This document shows, in pieces, positions 6,201 through 7,651 of a stretch of 7,651 bases of DNA. How positions within the stretch are numbered: position 1 is the first letter of the stretch; each line of letters starts with the position of its first letter. Made by a program: the position numbers and the translations under genes. This DNA is from Amphritea sp. (GTDB lineage: Bacteria; Pseudomonadota; Gammaproteobacteria; Pseudomonadales; Balneatricaceae). The stretch covers positions 1-7,651 of the forward strand of contig JAGPUU010000167.1 in NCBI GenBank assembly GCA_018067325.1, read 5' to 3'. A model generated the notes under the pieces. That model saw only the letters and a list, made by a program, of their open reading frames with translations. It made no database searches and was not told the origin of the DNA.

Positions 6201-7651
6201 ATGCCACATTCTGAATTGCCGGCCTCATTATACACAGCGGAGCAGACCCGCGCGCTGGATCAAGCTGCGATCGATAGCGGAGTCCCCGGATTTAAGTTGA
6301 TGCAGCGGGCAGGACATGCAGCGTTTGATCGATTGCGTCATCGTTGGCCCGATCTGCGCCGCATTACAGTGTTGTGCGGTGGAGGGAATAACGGTGGAGA
6401 TGGTTTTGTCGTTGCCGTTTTAGCTCAGAGACTCGGGTTACAGGTACAGTTGCTCTGTGTTGGTGATGAACATTTTGTTGAAGGCTTAATGGGTGAGGCT
6501 TTACAGGCCTGGAATGGGTTGATAGAGGAATCTATACCCTATCAGATGTTCACCGGTCAGCCTTTTACCGGTGAATTGATTGTTGATGCCTTATTGGGTA
6601 CAGGCATTACCGGATCGGTACGCGAGCCGTTCCTTGCCGCTATTGTACAAGTTAACCGGTCCGGTCTTCCGGTGGTTGCTTTAGATATTCCGTCCGGCTT
6701 GTGCAGTGATACGGGCGCAGTGTTGGGTGTGGCGGTCCGGGCAGATATGACAGTCACCTTTATCGGCGTTAAACGTGGGCTGCTGACGCATCAGGGCCCA
6801 GAGCATGTGGGTGAGTTGTTCTTTGATAGTCTGCGGGTGGGTGATGATGTTTATGAATCCGTAGAGGTGGCCGGCTTTATTACCGGGGCGGATGATGTCA
6901 GCCACCTGTTGCCTCCCAGGGAAATGGCGACACATAAAGGCAGTTGTGGCCATGTATTGGTGGTCGGTGGGGATTTTGGTATGGGAGGGGCGGCCATTAT
7001 GGCGGCCCAGGCGGCCGGTCGTTGTGGTGCAGGCCTGGTGACAGTGGCCACCCGAGCAGAACATCTGTCTGCTCTGCTTACTCGCTATCCTGAAGCGATG
7101 GCGGTTGGGGTTCGCTCAGGTACCGAATTAGAACCCTATATTGAGAAAGCAGATGTACTGGTGGTGGGGCCTGGCCTGGGTAAAAATGCCTGGGGTGAAC
7201 AGCTATTGGTGAAAGCACTGAGTAGTGGCAAACCGCTGGTTTTAGATGCGGATGCTCTTAATCTTCTCAATCAGCGTGGGGGCTTTGGCCAGCTTAAGGG
7301 TAGTAATTGGGTGATCACCCCTCATCCAGGTGAAGCGGCGCGCTTGCTGGAGTGTTCAGTGGCTGACGTACAGGCTGACAGGTTTTCTTCTGTTGTCGCC
7401 TTACAGTCTGCTTTTGGTGGGGTCGCATTGTTAAAAGGGCCGGGAACGCTGAGTTTTGATGGGGATGCTATCCATCTGAATCCGACCGGTAATCCGGGTA
7501 TGGCCAGTGGCGGCATGGGGGATATGCTCAGTGGTGTTATTGGTGCGTTAATGGCTCAGGGGTTGTCCTCTGGCGATGCCACTCGATTAGGGGCATGGTT
7601 ACATGGCACCGCTGCAGATAGGAATGCTGAACTAAAAGGCGCCCGAGGTAT
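6201..7651 (+). CDS. nnr: Bifunctional NAD(P)H-hydrate epimerase / ADP-dependent NAD(P)HX dehydratase, partial at right edge
   Basis: Nnr (YjeF) repairs hydrated NADH and NADPH. The N-terminal domain epimerises R- and S-NAD(P)HX, and the C-terminal domain dehydrates the S form at the cost of ADP. The open frame gives 483 codons with no stop before the edge. The family is about 500-515 residues, so only the end is missing. Epimerase motifs are GGGNNGGDG (60-68), VDALLGTG (128-135) and ALDIPSG (160-166). The dehydratase, a ribokinase-like fold, shows THKGSCGHVLVVGG (244-257), GPGLG (323-327), LDADALNL (348-355), TPHPGEA (373-379), KGPGT (412-416) and a glycine-rich NPGMASGGMGD segment (431-441) with the catalytic Asp441. 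The ATG at 6201 follows AGAGAG by 6 nt. The gene is divergent from queG. In relatives tsaE, amiB and mutL often follow, but they are outside this window. No frameshift is seen. Confidence 0.97.
   Translation, partial: MPHSELPASLYTAEQTRALDQAAIDSGVPGFKLMQRAGHAAFDRLRHRWPDLRRITVLCGGGNNGGDGFVVAVLAQRLGLQVQLLCVGDEHFVEGLMGEALQAWNGLIEESIPYQMFTGQPFTGELIVDALLGTGITGSVREPFLAAIVQVNRSGLPVVALDIPSGLCSDTGAVLGVAVRADMTVTFIGVKRGLLTHQGPEHVGELFFDSLRVGDDVYESVEVAGFITGADDVSHLLPPREMATHKGSCGHVLVVGGDFGMGGAAIMAAQAAGRCGAGLVTVATRAEHLSALLTRYPEAMAVGVRSGTELEPYIEKADVLVVGPGLGKNAWGEQLLVKALSSGKPLVLDADALNLLNQRGGFGQLKGSNWVITPHPGEAARLLECSVADVQADRFSSVVALQSAFGGVALLKGPGTLSFDGDAIHLNPTGNPGMASGGMGDMLSGVIGALMAQGLSSGDATRLGAWLHGTAADRNAELKGARG

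Noticed and set aside
6557..7516. Minus-strand open frames opposite nnr
   Set aside because: They lie inside the well-supported nnr coding region and have low-complexity Thr/Pro/Ala composition typical of antisense shadow frames.

Overview
The window looks like an ordinary chromosomal housekeeping segment from a gammaproteobacterium of moderate GC. The marine Oceanospirillales (Marinobacterium/Neptunomonas/Amphritea-like) are my best guess. This rests on the gene neighbourhood (rsgA divergent from orn, with queG divergent from nnr nearby, an arrangement known from Pseudomonas and relatives) and on protein style. The taxon is an inference, not a proof. I see no mobile elements, RNA genes, CRISPR arrays or long repeats.

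Layout: (1) Positions 1-1292, minus strand: a divergent HDOD-domain protein whose C-terminus runs off the left edge, placed 24 bp downstream of rsgA and probably co-transcribed with it. (2) 1317-2339, minus: rsgA, the ribosome-assembly GTPase. (3) 2340-2436: a 97-bp divergent control region. (4) 2437-2979, plus: orn, oligoribonuclease. (5) 2980-3129: a 150-bp leader with several small inverted repeats. (6) 3130-4968, plus: a GAF-GGDEF-EAL protein with a degenerate GGDEF motif (NADEF) and an EAL domain that keeps its main catalytic residues. (7) 5030-6154, minus: queG, convergent with the EAL gene. (8) 6155-6200: a 46-bp divergent promoter region with a shared AT-rich -10 segment. (9) 6201 to the right edge, plus: nnr, which lacks only its last residues.

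The main functional link is between genes 4 and 6. EAL phosphodiesterases turn c-di-GMP into pGpG, and Orn is the main enzyme that removes pGpG. A probable c-di-GMP phosphodiesterase therefore sits directly downstream of orn on the same strand. The HDOD gene adds another signalling-type protein to the neighbourhood. RsgA, QueG and Nnr are standard ribosome-assembly, tRNA-modification and NAD(P)HX-repair enzymes. I found no clearly new system. The best items to examine are the Orn/EAL pairing, the unusual Glu in the EAL loop-6 motif, the structured leader before the EAL gene, and the possibly leaderless queG transcript.
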